From Dryas octopetala (Eukaryota; Streptophyta; Magnoliopsida; Rosales; Rosaceae): a stretch of DNA of 64,000 nucleotides. The DNA is taken from the NCBI GenBank assembly GCA_963921425.1, contig OY992834.1, positions 13,456,164 through 13,520,163 of the forward strand, read 5' to 3'. Positions 34,201-46,129 of this stretch are shown piece by piece. The notes beneath the pieces were generated by a model that was given only the letters and a program-made list of their open reading frames with translations, was not told the origin of the DNA and searched no databases. A program made the translations under genes and the position numbers. Positions within the stretch are counted from its first letter, which is position 1. The number at the start of each line of letters is the position of its first letter.

Positions 34201-37200
34201 GCAGGGTGTTCCTGTGGCGGCAGTTGTGTGTTTTCTTGCGGTTTAGGTCAAAATCTTCTGAGCAATAAGTAGGGGTAGTTGCAGGTTAGAGTCCCAGAGA
34301 AGATAGGTAATTTTGATAGGAATGGCCTACGCCTAGGGTAGGGTACCAGCAGCTGTAATAATATACATAAAATAAAACCCTAAAATTTTATCTAGGATCT
34401 TTGCTTTGATACCATGCTGAAATGAGAGAGAGAGAGAGGGATTTAATTGGATGTGTATTCTTCTCCAGAAAGAGGAGGTATAAATAGATAGAGAGGTACA
34501 AAAAAGGTAAGCATCAATTACAACCAATCAGCCTAATTTCTTCCTTAATTCTAGCTTAAATTACAATCTATTAGTCAACTCTACAATTAAGGTAATACAC
34601 TAACATTGATATTGTTAGTGTGGAAGCTAAGTGTTGCAAGTCATATAGTGTGGAAGCTAACTGTTGCAAGTTTTGAACCCACTGATGACATTGTTAATTA
34701 AGGGTATTGCATTCTAGCTATTTAAATGTCTCCATAATCAAAAAATGGCTTACTGAATAAAAATGGTGAATTGTTATGGCTTTTACAGTTTTATAACAAA
34801 GGCAGTCTTTCTGAAAACTTAGTGGTCAGTGGTTCTATGAATTTTGTATTATAAGTGTGCATGAATGTATGTTCTTTGAGCATAGTGAAAATTTATTTCC
34901 ATTTAAATTTAAGATGTTTTTGTTCATGTGATGCTATTTGCAATTCCAATTTGTAACAAAAAAAATTATAGTCATTTAGTATTTATGTTATGAATCACTC
35001 TCATTTCTTGTTTTATAATATTTTCATATTTTGTTTCATTTATAGGAGTGGATGAAGTACTTTGAGCAAAACAACTGCATTTCGTATGGAGTCAATGCCC
35101 ATAATAAAGAGAGCATTAAGCAGGTAAATGCTATTTTTGTATTTGTTAAATGCATATGTCATCGGAGGAACAAAAGTACACGGAAAGAGAGAAAACAATA
35201 ATTCTTTTGATTGTTTGCTTATTCCACCTCTTCCATGCTGTTAGTACCTGTCAGATGAAGTTGCCTTTTGACTAGTTTTGACTACTTAAATTGACTCTTC
35301 TAACTTTCTGAAAACTTAAAAAGTGTAAATGACATTAATAACCTACTGTAAAATGTATATTTGAGTAAACGGACATTAATGGCAGGGGAGGTAAGTACCT
35401 ATTTCTGAAACCTGTGAGGTAGCGGTGGAATAATTACAAACCTCAAGGGTGGTCAATGAAATTTACCCAAAATCTATGATGAAATTCAATTGTGTGTTTT
35501 TCGTTTGGCGGGACAGCCAACAATGGTCTAAAAGATTTGAGTTGTCAAAATTAATTTGAGCAGTGTCTTGTTCTATCCTGCTTCACTGGAGAATACATGT
35601 GCTGGAGATCATAATTTGTCTCTATTAATATGTCGACTCTTACCTACATTTAAAACGTAATGTTTATATGTTTTGCGAATTATATCTATACGCAAGGCAG
35701 GATACTCTGTTCTTTTTGTTCTTATTCTTTTGACCCCATTGGAGTTGTTGCTTTCTTAGTGTCATACATATTGAGGATGGTTTACTTCTTACAGTTTTTG
35801 AACTTTTTGCAAGCTCGAGTCAGAGAATTGAAGAAAGCTGATCACTCTAGTTATACCACAACAGTATTGCTAGTTGGAATTCCTAATGTTGGCAAGTCAG
35901 CCCTTGCCAACTCTTTGCATCGAATTGGGAGGATTAGTGCAGCAGGTACGCACTTTAATTCATATTTTATTCAATTTTCTTTTCTGGGAGTGTCCGAGTG
36001 TGTAGGGGGAAATAATTCAGGAATAAATTCTAATTTTTTTTTTTGGACATTGGTTGTCTTGTAGAGAAGGGAAAGTTAAAGCATGCTACAGTGAGTCCAC
36101 ATCCTGGCGAGACAAAAGATATAAGCAGCTTGAAGGTTTGTAGCCTTTGTCTTTTGACATTGGTTGTTGTTGAAGCATGCCACATATATGTTAATTACCC
36201 CAAGGATGGATAGAAGGAATAACCACAAAAGATAGTGTGGGTGCGTCATTTAGGCAAAATGTCCTGAAAATGTGTTTTAAGATTTTTCTATACGTACCAA
36301 TGGCCAAAAAAAAAAAAAAAAAAATTTCTATACGTACATCAGCTCCCAGAAATCTAAATTCAGTCTTCACCCATCAAAAGATTATATTCATTTTACTGTT
36401 AGGCTCGATTGTAAAGCATCATATTCTAATTGGTTTCTCATGTTTTGTTTCTTCTCCATTCTTTAGCATATTATCTATTTGTGGCATTCAGTTCTTCATT
36501 TTATAAATGAAAGGGGGTTATTCGTTTTCAGATTGGAAGCCATCCCAGTATCTATGTTTTGGATACCCCGGGTGTTTTGCCTCCGCAGATTCTTGATGTT
36601 GAGGTATGCACCAAGCTAGCATTGACAGGTATGTCACAGCAGACCTGTGCTGCCCAGAGGGCAACTTGAGTGACTTACACATACACTTAAATGCAGAATG
36701 ACTGAGATGAATGAAATATTCTTAGAATTTTGAGATGCTTTATGTTCATGTTTTCACTTCTCCAAATGGAAAATGCAGGTACAATTAAAGATTGTTTTTC
36801 TGGGGAAAAAGAACTAGCTCAGTATTTTCTGGCTATCTTGAACAGGAGTGACGAATACAAGAAATGGGCAAAGTTGTCCAACAGTGAGAATGAGAGATCA
36901 TTCATAGACCACAATATAGAATGCTCAAATAGCTCTGAAATGGACATGAAACTTAAAAGGCATTACCCCACAGATCACACGCAGGTTTGAGCACTTTCAT
37001 TGTCAGAAGACTCAGAACTTAAGAATTATGCTATTGTATTACTTCTGAACTAGTTCTCGTTATTATTTATATTTCTTTTCAGTCCCTATAGTTGATTTGT
37101 AGAATTGTCTTTATTAAACTCCAAAAAAGGCCTTATGCATCATATATTATATTCCTAACAACAATAACAACCATGATTATATCAGTGTCAAATTGACAAA

Positions 37201-37544
37201 AAAAAGGATAATAATAAAACACCTTGTCATTGAAAATGATATTAAGTTCGTGATTCCATCATTATTTTTCTAAAATGAAAGTGACATTCAAGCTTTTCAT
37301 GCAGGATTTCATAGTGCATGGTGTTCGTCGGACTCTCTTCGAGGTGATATCATCTTTTGATGGTAATATGGAGGATGAAAGGCTCATTCAGGAAGAGATC
37401 AAGGCTGTGCAAGGAGCTTTTCAGGTTCCTATGGAGTTTGAAGAAGAAGACGCTCAAAATAAAGTCGCAGCTAAGTTACTGAATCTTTTTCGTACTGGGA
37501 GGCTTGGACACTATATTTTAGATTCTATTCCAAGGAAACTCTAG
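31279..37544 (+). CDS. SIN2: DAR GTPase, mitochondrial (SHORT INTEGUMENTS 2 type), 5' end missing
   Basis: Exons: 31279-31383, 35046-35123, 35795-35945, 36065-36135, 36532-36628, 36779-36984, 37305-37544; all GT/AG and in phase. The GTPase motifs come in circularly permuted order: G4 NKMD (exon 1), G5-like YGVNA (exon 2), P-loop GIPNVGKS (exon 3), the conserved PGETKD threonine (exon 4), G3 DTPGV (exon 5). That order defines the YlqF/RbgA/DAR family of ribosome-assembly GTPases. Arabidopsis SIN2 is mitochondrial and needed for ovule integument growth. The C-terminal part (YFLAILN, DFIVHGVRRTLFEV, LLNLFRTGRLGHYIL) also fits. The frame opens at IPMSSEYKQL, which should follow the N-terminal DAR motif, so at least one exon (targeting peptide and DAR motif) is missing, most likely in the gap at 30489-30688. 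The first visible intron (3.7 kb) is swollen by a SINE and a copia remnant. No disabling change seen. Confidence 0.9.
31640..31881 (+). mobile_element. tRNA-derived SINE in the first visible SIN2 intron
   Basis: The head contains an A-box-like TAATCGAGTGG and a good B box GGTTCAATTCC, the internal RNA polymerase III promoter of tRNA-derived SINEs. The tail is A-rich (31818-31881, AAAAAAC units). It is flanked by 19-base copies with two mismatches, AACAAGGGAATGACGCTTA (31621-31639) and AACAAGGGAATCACACTTA (31882-31900), typical of LINE-driven insertion. Inserted in the same direction as the host gene. Confidence 0.85.
32440..34604 (-). mobile_element. Truncated, decayed Ty1/copia retrotransposon in a SIN2 intron
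   Basis: On the minus strand: a 5' LTR of about 190 bases (34604 to about 34412, TGTTAGTGTATTACC to CATTTCAGCA), then a primer site TGGTATCAAAGC (initiator tRNA-Met type). A gag-like frame follows at 33929-33618 (ENAMVKYWLINSM, ELRCTRQNGKPVTQFF), then a protease-region frame at 33036-32940 with IDSGVSNHMTYDPQQF. The GAG-pre-integrase/integrase start (HRRLGH near 32650, then HTDVWG near 32525) is broken by stops and shifts. It stops near 32440 without RT, RNase H or a 3' LTR. It is opposite in orientation to SIN2. Not capable of moving. Confidence 0.8.
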
Positions 37545-37918
37545 ATCTATGTAATTTAGTGTAAATATATTTTTTAATGCTCTGTTCCTGGGAAAGTATA
37601 GCTATTCTTCAGAGTAATTTTTGTAAAGTAGTATTCTTGTCTAGCAATGTTATGGCATATTACCACGTCTCTTCTTGTTCTTAATCTGCAGCCATTATGG
37701 AGTTCAAAGCTTCAAGCTGTTAAACCCAACTCCCATTACTATGTCACATACAAACTGCACGACCATCTCAAATATATCAGAAAATTATTGTTATGGTATG
37801 CAATTAAGAATTTCGAGTATAAGGTGTTGTATTTAATATTTCATCTTGTCATGGCTGTTGGATCTGGATGTCGATGGGGTCTTCAGCCGCCCACGGTGGT
37901 TCAGTGACGGAGGGAAGA

Positions 37919-37920
<2 letters not shown>

Positions 37921-37973
<53 letters not shown>
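37921..37973 (+). repeat. GA microsatellite
   Basis: About 26 uninterrupted GA units downstream of SIN2. Confidence 0.95.
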
Positions 37974-37977
<4 letters not shown>

Positions 37978-38444
37978 CGCCGACAATGGTCCACTTTTAA
38001 GTATTTTCGTTGAAATCACTCAAAATCGCTCTATTTTTAAGTATTTTTGCTGATCATTTGAACGCTTGCCCCATGTTAGATTTGAACACTTTAGTTTAGG
38101 GAAATTTTATACATATCCAACATTTATTTTATCCAACAATATTTTTAATCATGAATGGACAATTATGTCCTATGATGAAATGACCATTGAGAACAAATAT
38201 AACTTAAAAAAAATAACTCTGTTTCTTTCTATACCTAACATCATATCTTCATTTTCATCTTCAACCTCTTTCATAACCAAACTTCAATCCTAACAAAAGT
38301 TTTGACCTCATATCATCCAATCAAGTGTTTTAATCCGAATGGAGGGTCAAATCATTATTTTCGAGGCTCCAAATAAGGTATGTGTGCCAATTTTTTGTAT
38401 TTTTTCGTGGGTATTAAAAGCTTGAGCAAATCTGGATTCACGCA

Positions 38445-38760
38445 GTGTTTGGTGGACCAGTGCCGAACATTTGCATTATATTCGACATGTGCCTGCTGAA
38501 CATTTGCATTTTATTCGGCAAGCACCTGCTGAACATTTGCATTATATTCAGCAGATGCCCACCGAATGGTGCAAAAATGTCTAAAATTATCATACAACTA
38601 TCGTTTGGTGGACACTTGCGGAACATTTTATCATTATTCGGTGGGCACCTGCAGAATATAATCCAAATGTTCGGCAGGTGCCTGCCGAATAAAATGCAAA
38701 TGTTTAGCATACATCTACCAAATATAATGTAAATGTTCGGTACTGGTCCACTGAATACTG
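38445..38760. repeat. Array of TTCGGCAGG/CCTGCCGAA words
   Basis: Words such as TGCCGAACATTTGCAT, ATTCGGCAAGCACCTGCTGA, ATTCGGTGGGCACCTGC, GTTCGGCAGG and CCTGCCGAATAAAATGCAAA repeat on both strands; the first half is largely the inverted copy of the second. Frames on both strands contain repeating LPNIMQMF- or CLLNICILFG-like units, which is what a palindromic tandem repeat gives. No LTR ends identified. Confidence 0.7.
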
Positions 38761-38799
38761 CGCGAACCCAAATTCGTTCATGACGTTCAGAACACAAAA

Positions 38800-40230
38800 A
38801 CGTTTGTACACAACCCTCGTTTGAAAGCTCTCAAACGACGATTTGACTCTTTATTTTTCAAAACAACCTTGATTTGATAATATGAGGGCAAAAATTAGTT
38901 TAGGGTTTGAAGTTTAGTTATGAGAGTGAGGTTGAAGGTAAGTTTGGGAGAGAGGAAGGTTGAGTATTATTAATAAAAGTATGATAGTAATTTGAGTTGG
39001 GTAAAATAAGAAAATATTAATTTCAAAAAGTGATGGTTGGGTAAATTGAGAAGTTGGGTAAAATAAGAAGATTTTTGGGTATTAATAGAATTTCCTTTTA
39101 GTTTATACTTTGGCTTCGTTAATTACAATCCACAATAGCATTCAAAAAACATTTATACAAGGTTTTTTTTTTTTTTTTTTTTTTCTTTTTTCATGTTGGT
39201 TGTCAAATGTATTCCACGCTTGTTGCTAACAAACGATAATAAGAGTTTTCCAATGCTCGTTTATAAGGTGGACCGAATTGATTTAAGTATAAAACGTGAA
39301 AGTAATGTTCAGATCATGAACCTTTTTTTTTAAAATTTTATTTACGCTTGGGAGACAATTTTGAAAAGGCGTACATAGAGCAATTACGGTGGGTACATAT
39401 AGAACTTTGTAAAACAAAAATTTAGACTAGAATTACCCTTCCTTGAAATTCCAAGAAAGCTGACCCACTTGCTCATAATTCCGAAACTGACCCCTAATTG
39501 TTTGCCTTGAACTGCTGAGTCCCTCTCGCTACTCGCTAGAAGACAGAGCTCCCCGCGGAAACACACTCAAAAGGTCCAACGGCCTCTCTGCTACAAGGTT
39601 TTCCTCATCTCCCTCATCTTCTTTTTACGTAATCTTTCATTTTTCCTTAAACAATTTTCTTGCTTATGGAATCCTTGTAAGTCTTCAAGTTGCTCATTTG
39701 GTTTTCTTTTTTCTTTTTTCGTTTTTTAACATATGGGAGTTAACATGAAAGCTTGGATATATATTTTTTTGTTTTTGTTTTTGTTTTTAGTGTAACTGCG
39801 TTTGTCTTTGAGAGTAAATGCCTGAATGGGTTGGTTTCTTACGTAATGTACTCACTTTATTTCAGAATATGTAGTGGCAATGTTGTATTTGTTGTATTGG
39901 GTTCAGGCAATATGCTGTGTTTATACATTATATGAAGTAGTTGATTGAAATGTGAAAATGGGTTTTGTTGTTGAATTCTGAATTAAACATGAGACAATAT
40001 ATGGGTTTTGTGGTTGGTAGTTTTTTTTTTCTTTGGGTGCTGATTATTAGTAAAAATTTGGGTTTCATTATGGTCCATTTTGTGTTGCTCTCCTAATTAG
40101 TACTGGCCTGAATACAAATTATTTTATTTCTCTAGTCAAGTTACACTCGAGAATGTATAACAAAGGATTTCCACAGCGGGTTTACTGCCTCATTTTGTAT
40201 TGGTGGTAGTATAAGTAGGCCTAACAATTT
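38800..40230. other. Upstream region of the CPL4-like pseudogene
   Basis: No open reading frame of interest. The stretch 39480-39600 has the base composition of a plant 5' UTR and ends CTACAAG|GTTTTC, a possible donor of a 5' UTR intron. A poly-T run lies at 39161-39184. Confidence 0.35.
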
Positions 40231-40238
40231 GTTGAAGA

Positions 40239-43148
40239 ATGGAAGACAGTGGAACAATGCTTGTGACCTATTCTCCAGAAGGAACAACTAGCAGCAACGA
40301 CTTTGCTGAGTATCTTGAGATAGCTCTCGATTCTGGTTCTTCAGATTCATCACTGGATGAAGCTAATAATGACAGTGAAGTAAAATGTGAGATGTGTTTA
40401 ATTTTTTTTATTTAATGTTTTGGGCATTTACAAAGAAGGATGTTGGTACATGTCTGTCCCATGAACATAGAATATTGTATTTAATTATTTATTGTGTTAT
40501 TATGTGCAGAAGCATCCACAAAGAAGGATTTGTGTGCGCATCCTGGGTCATTTGGAGGTATTTGTATACGTTGTGGTCAGAGGTTGGATGAGGAGTCTGG
40601 TGTTACATTTGGTTACATACACAAGGTACTCCTTTGGATTACTAGTTGGTGGATATAAGAATTTTGTTTGTCTTTGCTTAATATTGGAAGCATATATGCA
40701 ATATGGTTTCTTTTTTTGGCCTTATGGAATATATGCAATATGGATTTCAACCATTTAATTTGTAGAGGCATTATTCACTTCCAGTCAACTATGACCTGTA
40801 ATTCACAAATTACTGATCCCCTAATGTAAAGGATAAATTTACTGTTGGGTAATCATTTATTGTAAAATGATTACCCAAGTTATTCCTAGCTTCTTTCATT
40901 TTGATGCAAATTAGAATTTGTATGATGTAGGAAACATTTGTTTCTGCAGGAATTAAGGCTTAAGAATGATGAAATTGCCTGGTTACGTGACATAGACATT
41001 AAGAACTTGTCACGCTGCAAAAAACTGTACTTGGTACTTGATCTAGATCACATGCACGCTGCTAAATTCCACTCAACTCATTGATATGATGCAAGAAGAA
41101 GAATATTTAAAGTGCCAATCCGATTCACTGCAAGGTATGTAATTTTTTCCTTTCCCATGATTATGCTTTTATAGTGTAATTCGTGTTTCAATTTGAATGA
41201 TTACACATTTCTTGGTGAGGTGTTGTTTCTTTTCGCCGGTTCTACATGATTATAAGTATGAATGCTCACAAACCTTTTCTTTTTCTTCAATTCTTTTGCA
41301 GTATTGTCTTGTGTACATGCATGTGCTTGCTTATGTACTTATTTTTCCCCAGTGTACTTCAATATTTTATTTTTGGTTGCATTATGAAACTTGTAGATGT
41401 CTCAAAAGGTAGCCCCTTTATAATGGACACTATACATATGATGACCAAATTGAGGCCCTTTGTTCGGACATTTTTAAAAGAAGCAAGTCCAATGTTCGAG
41501 ATGTACATATACACAATGGGTGAACATTCTTATGCTCTGGAAATGGCTAAGCTGCTTGATCCCAGAAAAGAGTACTTCTACGCTGGAGTGATATCACGTG
41601 ATGATGGCACCCAAAAACATCAAAAGGGTCTAGATATTCTGCTGGGGCAAGAAAGTGCAATTTTCCTTGATGATACAGAAAAGGTATGTATTTAATCCTT
41701 TTATATACTTAAAAATTAAAGTGCATAGTGACTATCTGACCTTTATAACTGGTAAATCAGTAAAGTATGCACAGTTTGATAAAAGTTATCCTTAGGTCAC
41801 CTTTTCGTATAGTTTAGATCAGAATAGAGGTTTCTGAAAATATTTTTATTTCCAGAATTCCAGAAGGCATTCGCGAACTGTAGATGCGAAACCTGAATTC
41901 ACTCCTTACCCTCCTCAAAGCCCTTAATCAAGTCGTACTCCCTGGCTCGAGCCACCAATCTGGAAATATCATGAGATTCGTCGAGTCCTTTTGTCATTGT
42001 TTTCAAATTTCATTTAGTTGTATTTTGGGGTGTAATCAGTGCATGCTAAAAAGTTTGCACTTGTTCATCACAAACCCATCACAAACCTATTGTCCGTTAA
42101 GTGGATGAAAATTTTGAATGACAAGTTAACAAATTCTGCCATTGTTTATTTCAAACAAAATATTGCTTCAAGTCTCCTTTTGAGTTTCACCTTGTATGGA
42201 CGGAACCATTTTGAGTATATGTAGATGTCTGTCTGAAGCTGTTCATATTATTTCTCAATTGACTGTTGCTTTAAAGATACGACAGAACATCTGTTTTCCA
42301 AAGGAATTTTTATTTATTGAATCTTATATGATGGCTATCAATTTCATGGTTTTTGAATCTGCTGTATATCTTTTGCATGATTATCAACACTGTTGTCCAT
42401 TATTGTAGGCATGGACAAAGCATAAGGACAATTTAATATTGATGGAAAGATATCATTTCTTTAGAACAAGTTGTCATGAATTTGGCTTCAATTGTAAGTC
42501 ACTTTCTGAGTTGAAGAGTGATGAAAGTGAGGCTGAAGAATCTCTTGCAACTGTTCTTAAAATTCTTAACCGAATCCACAGTATGTTCTTTGATGTAAGT
42601 ACCCCTTCCTGTCTTTATATAGTAAATATATCATTTTGTTGTGTGCTAATCTATTGTTACTTGACCATCTGGTAGGAACTGGGGAACAGTCTTTTTAACA
42701 GAGATGTGAGGCAGGTAAAGGATTTGTGTCAGGACAACCCCCCTTCCCCCTCCCCTACCCTCCTTCTCTGCAATGATTGTAGGTCTTTCAATTTAAAGAT
42801 TTTTTATTATATGGGTATTAAATGGAGTCTTCTGGATGTTTTTCTCGTAGGTGTTGAAAACTCTTCCGAAGGAAGTCTTGAAGGGGTGTAAAATTGTTTT
42901 CAACCGTGTTTGTCCCACAAAATTCCAGGCTGATAATCATCATCTTTGGCAGATGGCAGAGAAGTTGGGAGCTACTTGTTCTACTGAACTGGATCCATCA
43001 GTGACATGTGGTCGCAACAGATGCCAGAATAGACAAATCTCGGTGGGCAGTGAAAGAAAACAAGTTTTTGGTTCGTCCATAGTGGATTGAAGCTGCAAAT
43101 TATTGGTGGGAAAAGCAACTTGAAGAGAAGTTCCTGTTAATCAAATGA
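40239..43148 (+). pseudogene. CPL4: CPL4/FCP1-like RNA polymerase II CTD phosphatase, disrupted
   Basis: Exons: 40239-40374, 40510-40625, 40950-41134, 41397-41683, 42409-42594, 42676-42714, 42851-43148. In order: an acidic N-terminus; CIRCGQRLDEESGVTFGYIH; the FCP1 phosphatase domain (LYLVLDLDH, MMTKLRPFVRTFLKEAS, MFEMYIYTMGEHSYALEMAK, VISRDDGT); then a BRCT domain (KGCKIVFNRVCP, LGATCSTELDPSVT). This matches plant CTD phosphatase-like 4, which dephosphorylates Ser residues of the polymerase tail. Three lesions: an extra 4 bases (41051-41056) directly after DLDH of the catalytic DxDxT/V motif; 2 bases lost after DPSVT (about 43002-43006); and a TAG (43078-43080) in place of the codon before WIE near the end. 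Introns are intact, so it is a duplicated or newly dead gene, not a retrocopy. Without the lesions it would be about 414 aa, close to CPL4. Assembly error could explain one lesion, hardly three. Confidence 0.85.
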
Positions 43149-43149
43149 A

Positions 43150-44865
43150 AATCAATGATCTATTCTTTCTGTGATAACCCTCTCCTTGTGTCTAGTATGA
43201 AATATTTGTCTCCTATCATTCAGTGCATACCACTTCGTCCAGGATCTCACTTGTATGATGGTAAATGGATCCACCATTTTAATAGGCACCAAATTGTCCC
43301 AAAAGTTGAACTAAACTGCTGAATTTAAATTTTGAATGGTTCATTACACTAGATAGAATGATTGCTGCTGAGTACTGAGTAGTGGGCCTAATATTACCAA
43401 AGAGCAGCTACTCTGAACTTGTACTAGAATACAGCTGCAGTTGTTTTATTACCATAATAGAGGATATGCTAATTGGATGTAGCTGCATGAAAAGTATTTT
43501 TAGCCTGATAGCCTCATATTACACGTCTTGTAATTTTCTTTTGAGAATTATGTTTTGACAGTTTAATCATTGGATAATGCCCCTAATTATCGTAAAACCT
43601 TTGTTGTTAAAGACCACTAACCAAAAAAAAGGAAAGAAAAACTGAATGTGTTTGCTGTTTTTGAAAACTTCATTATATTAATTTGTCTGTTCAGTCATGT
43701 CACCAACACTGTTTCCACATGTTTTACTTGTTTCTTAGAATTTTTTTGCTTAAATGTTTTATTTGTATTAAATTGTAAAGGAATCTTGGATTTAAATCAC
43801 TTTCATCAAATAGATTGGATCAAACTAATAAAAAAGCGACTAAATTTGGTTTACCTTTGGAGAAAGAAAAAATTGGTTAATAACTAGGTTTGATATTGAA
43901 CGTAGTGAACCAGTTCACATTTATTGAGAATCGAAAGACCTTTTGTCACAGGGAGTGTCATTATAAATTTTTTAGCATGGTGCCAATGGCAATGAGCTCT
44001 CTACTGTTATGAAAAATGTTATCCAAGCAACAATTATTATTTTATTTTTATTTAATTTATTGAGTTTTTTTTTTTTGTGGTAATTTTATTTAATTTATTG
44101 AGTTTACTATTTTACCTTTTCTAATTAAGTCATTTCTTTTAAAAAATGGCTTGTTGGATTTTTAAAATCTATAATGAAAACTTCTCCTTTGTTGATACAT
44201 GAGGTTTTAAAAGATTTCCTCTTTGTGGGTGTCACCGATTCGCAACCTATCGGACTCACCGATCTTGAGCCACAATCACAACCCGTCAGGATCATTGGAT
44301 GCCTATCATCCTATGGTGTCCCCCGCTGATTTGTGGGATTGATTATGTTTATTTTATTTTATGTGTGTTCTCCATAAATTAGGTATGTGTGTTTTATTTT
44401 ATGCAATAGATTATTGGACTCTTTAATTAATAGATTATTTTATGTAAAGGTGACTATATTATCATGCAAATTTGTAATTTAAAAATGACATGACTAAACA
44501 ATGACATGACAAATGCATGCAAGATTCCATGTAATGGATTTATGTAACTTATCATGCATAGAATCTCACGGGTGTACAAATTTTCTATGCAAGATTCTCA
44601 CGGGTAATGTATGCTTACTTGGTCCAATAGTTAATTACAATGCTAGCTTGCTTTATTCAATGGATACATGGCCAGTCCCATATAATATTTGGTTATTATA
44701 AATGAACTCTTCATCATACTCTCCGCTCATTACCAGACTTTCAATATTACCACTATCATTCAACAACTCTTCCCTTCAACACCATACCCTTTCAACCCCC
44801 TGAGAATGAATCATAACATTGTTCAAGATTGGGATGAGAAGGAGTCACTAATCATGAATTTCACT
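43150..44865. other. Intergenic DNA before the Harbinger remnant
   Basis: AT-rich. A less AT-rich patch at 44225-44340 (CACCGATTCGCAACCTATCG and following) has no frame I recognise. The terminal repeat of the Harbinger element may lie here but was not found. Confidence 0.4.
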
Positions 44866-44868
44866 GCA

Positions 44869-46018
44869 GTGTATGCCAACCAAGAGATACAAAGTGAGAC
44901 GAATGCCCAACCCTGTCGCGGTTCGGTTCCAGGGAGGCAATATATTTACCGCTGGGGTCCATAGGGCGCTGAGGATTTTCGGTTGGTTTACTTTAGCCCT
45001 AATCCAACTTACACACGAAACATGTTTCGGCGGCGCTAAAGAATGTACTCGGAGTTGTTTAATCACATCTAGGACGAAGTGAGTTCGTACGATGATTTCT
45101 TCATCCAAAGGCCCGATGTCGTTGGGCATAACGGGTTATCCAGGGAGCAAAAGACGAGTGCAGCCATGAATCAACTAACTTATGGCATAGTCACCGATTA
45201 TCTGGATGATAAATTCAGAATGGGCGCATCGATGAGCTTGATGTGCTCGAGGAGATTCTGTGAAGCTAACATGGCCGCGTTTGGAGGACGCTACCTTCGT
45301 GCACCAACTGCTACTGATCTTGAAAGGCTACTACGAAAAGGGCAAAAACGTGACTTTCCAGGCATAATCGAAAGAATTGATTGTATGCATTGGGTTTGGA
45401 AGAACTGTCCAATTGGTATGCAAGCGCGCTTTAAGGGCCATTACCCAAAACCCACAATCATTTTTGAGGCTGTAGCATAGTATGACCTATGGATATGACA
45501 TGCTTTTTTCGGTATGTCCCGGGCCAACAAAGACTTGAATGTGCTTGATGCTTCTTCTGTCTTTAAGGACCTATACGCGGGGCAGGCCCCGAGTGTTAAC
45601 TTCCTTGTCAATGGGAAACATTACGAGATGACATATTATTTAGCAGATGGAATCTATCCAAAGTGAGCAACCTTTGTTCAATCAATTAAGCAATCGGCTA
45701 ACCACAAGCAGACATAATTTTTGACAATGCAAGCAGGTTATCGAAAGGATGTTGAAAGCGCATTTGGGGTTATGTAAGCCCGTTTTGCTATCGTTGCACA
45801 GTCGGCCTGATGTTGAACCTACACATCATGACAACCATCATGAAGGCATTTATCATCATGTACAATATGATCGTTGAAGAAGAGTATGAATCTGATTCGG
45901 ATGACAATGCAGAAGAAGAGGCATTTGCAGTTGTTCGCCGTGCTGTCCAACAATATGATCGAATGCCAACGTCAGGAGAGCAGGGACCCAGTATCCTTTC
46001 TCTACTAGAAGTCAATTG
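44869..46018 (+). pseudogene. PIF/Harbinger transposase, decayed
   Basis: One frame carries FRLVYFSPNPTYTRNMFRRR, SSYDDFFIQRPDVVGHNGLS, LERLLRKGQKRDFPGI, IDCMHWVWKNCPIG, KPTIIFEAVA, YYLADGIYP and RKDVESAFGV. Established: this is the DDE transposase of plant PIF/Harbinger elements (HARBI1/ALP1-like), which cut and paste DNA with a TWA target. All three acidic positions survive: Asp at 45379, Asp at 45532, Glu at 45754. Several in-frame stops break it, some where the family has Trp or Gln (in WI.HAFF, YPK.ATF, GVM.ARF), that is TGG to TGA or CAA to TAA, the transitions expected of methylated DNA decay. The tail (MYNMIVEEEYESDSDDN) is in another frame after a shift near 45800. No TIRs located. 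Confidence 0.85.
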
Positions 46019-46129
46019 CGGTGGACCCAGTACCCCTTCTATGTTACAATGCTATGTTTTTTTAATTCTATGTTATACCATATATGGTTTTTTAGTTTAA
46101 TTTGTAATGAGCCGTTTCTATTATATGAA

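Noticed and set aside
38438..38797. 119-codon minus-strand and 95-codon plus-strand frames with repeated Cys/Asn-rich units
   Set aside because: They are translations of the palindromic-word array on both strands; no protein family.
44848..45129. 93-codon minus-strand frame
   Set aside because: Antisense to the Harbinger transposase remnant, whose + strand frame carries the conserved motifs.
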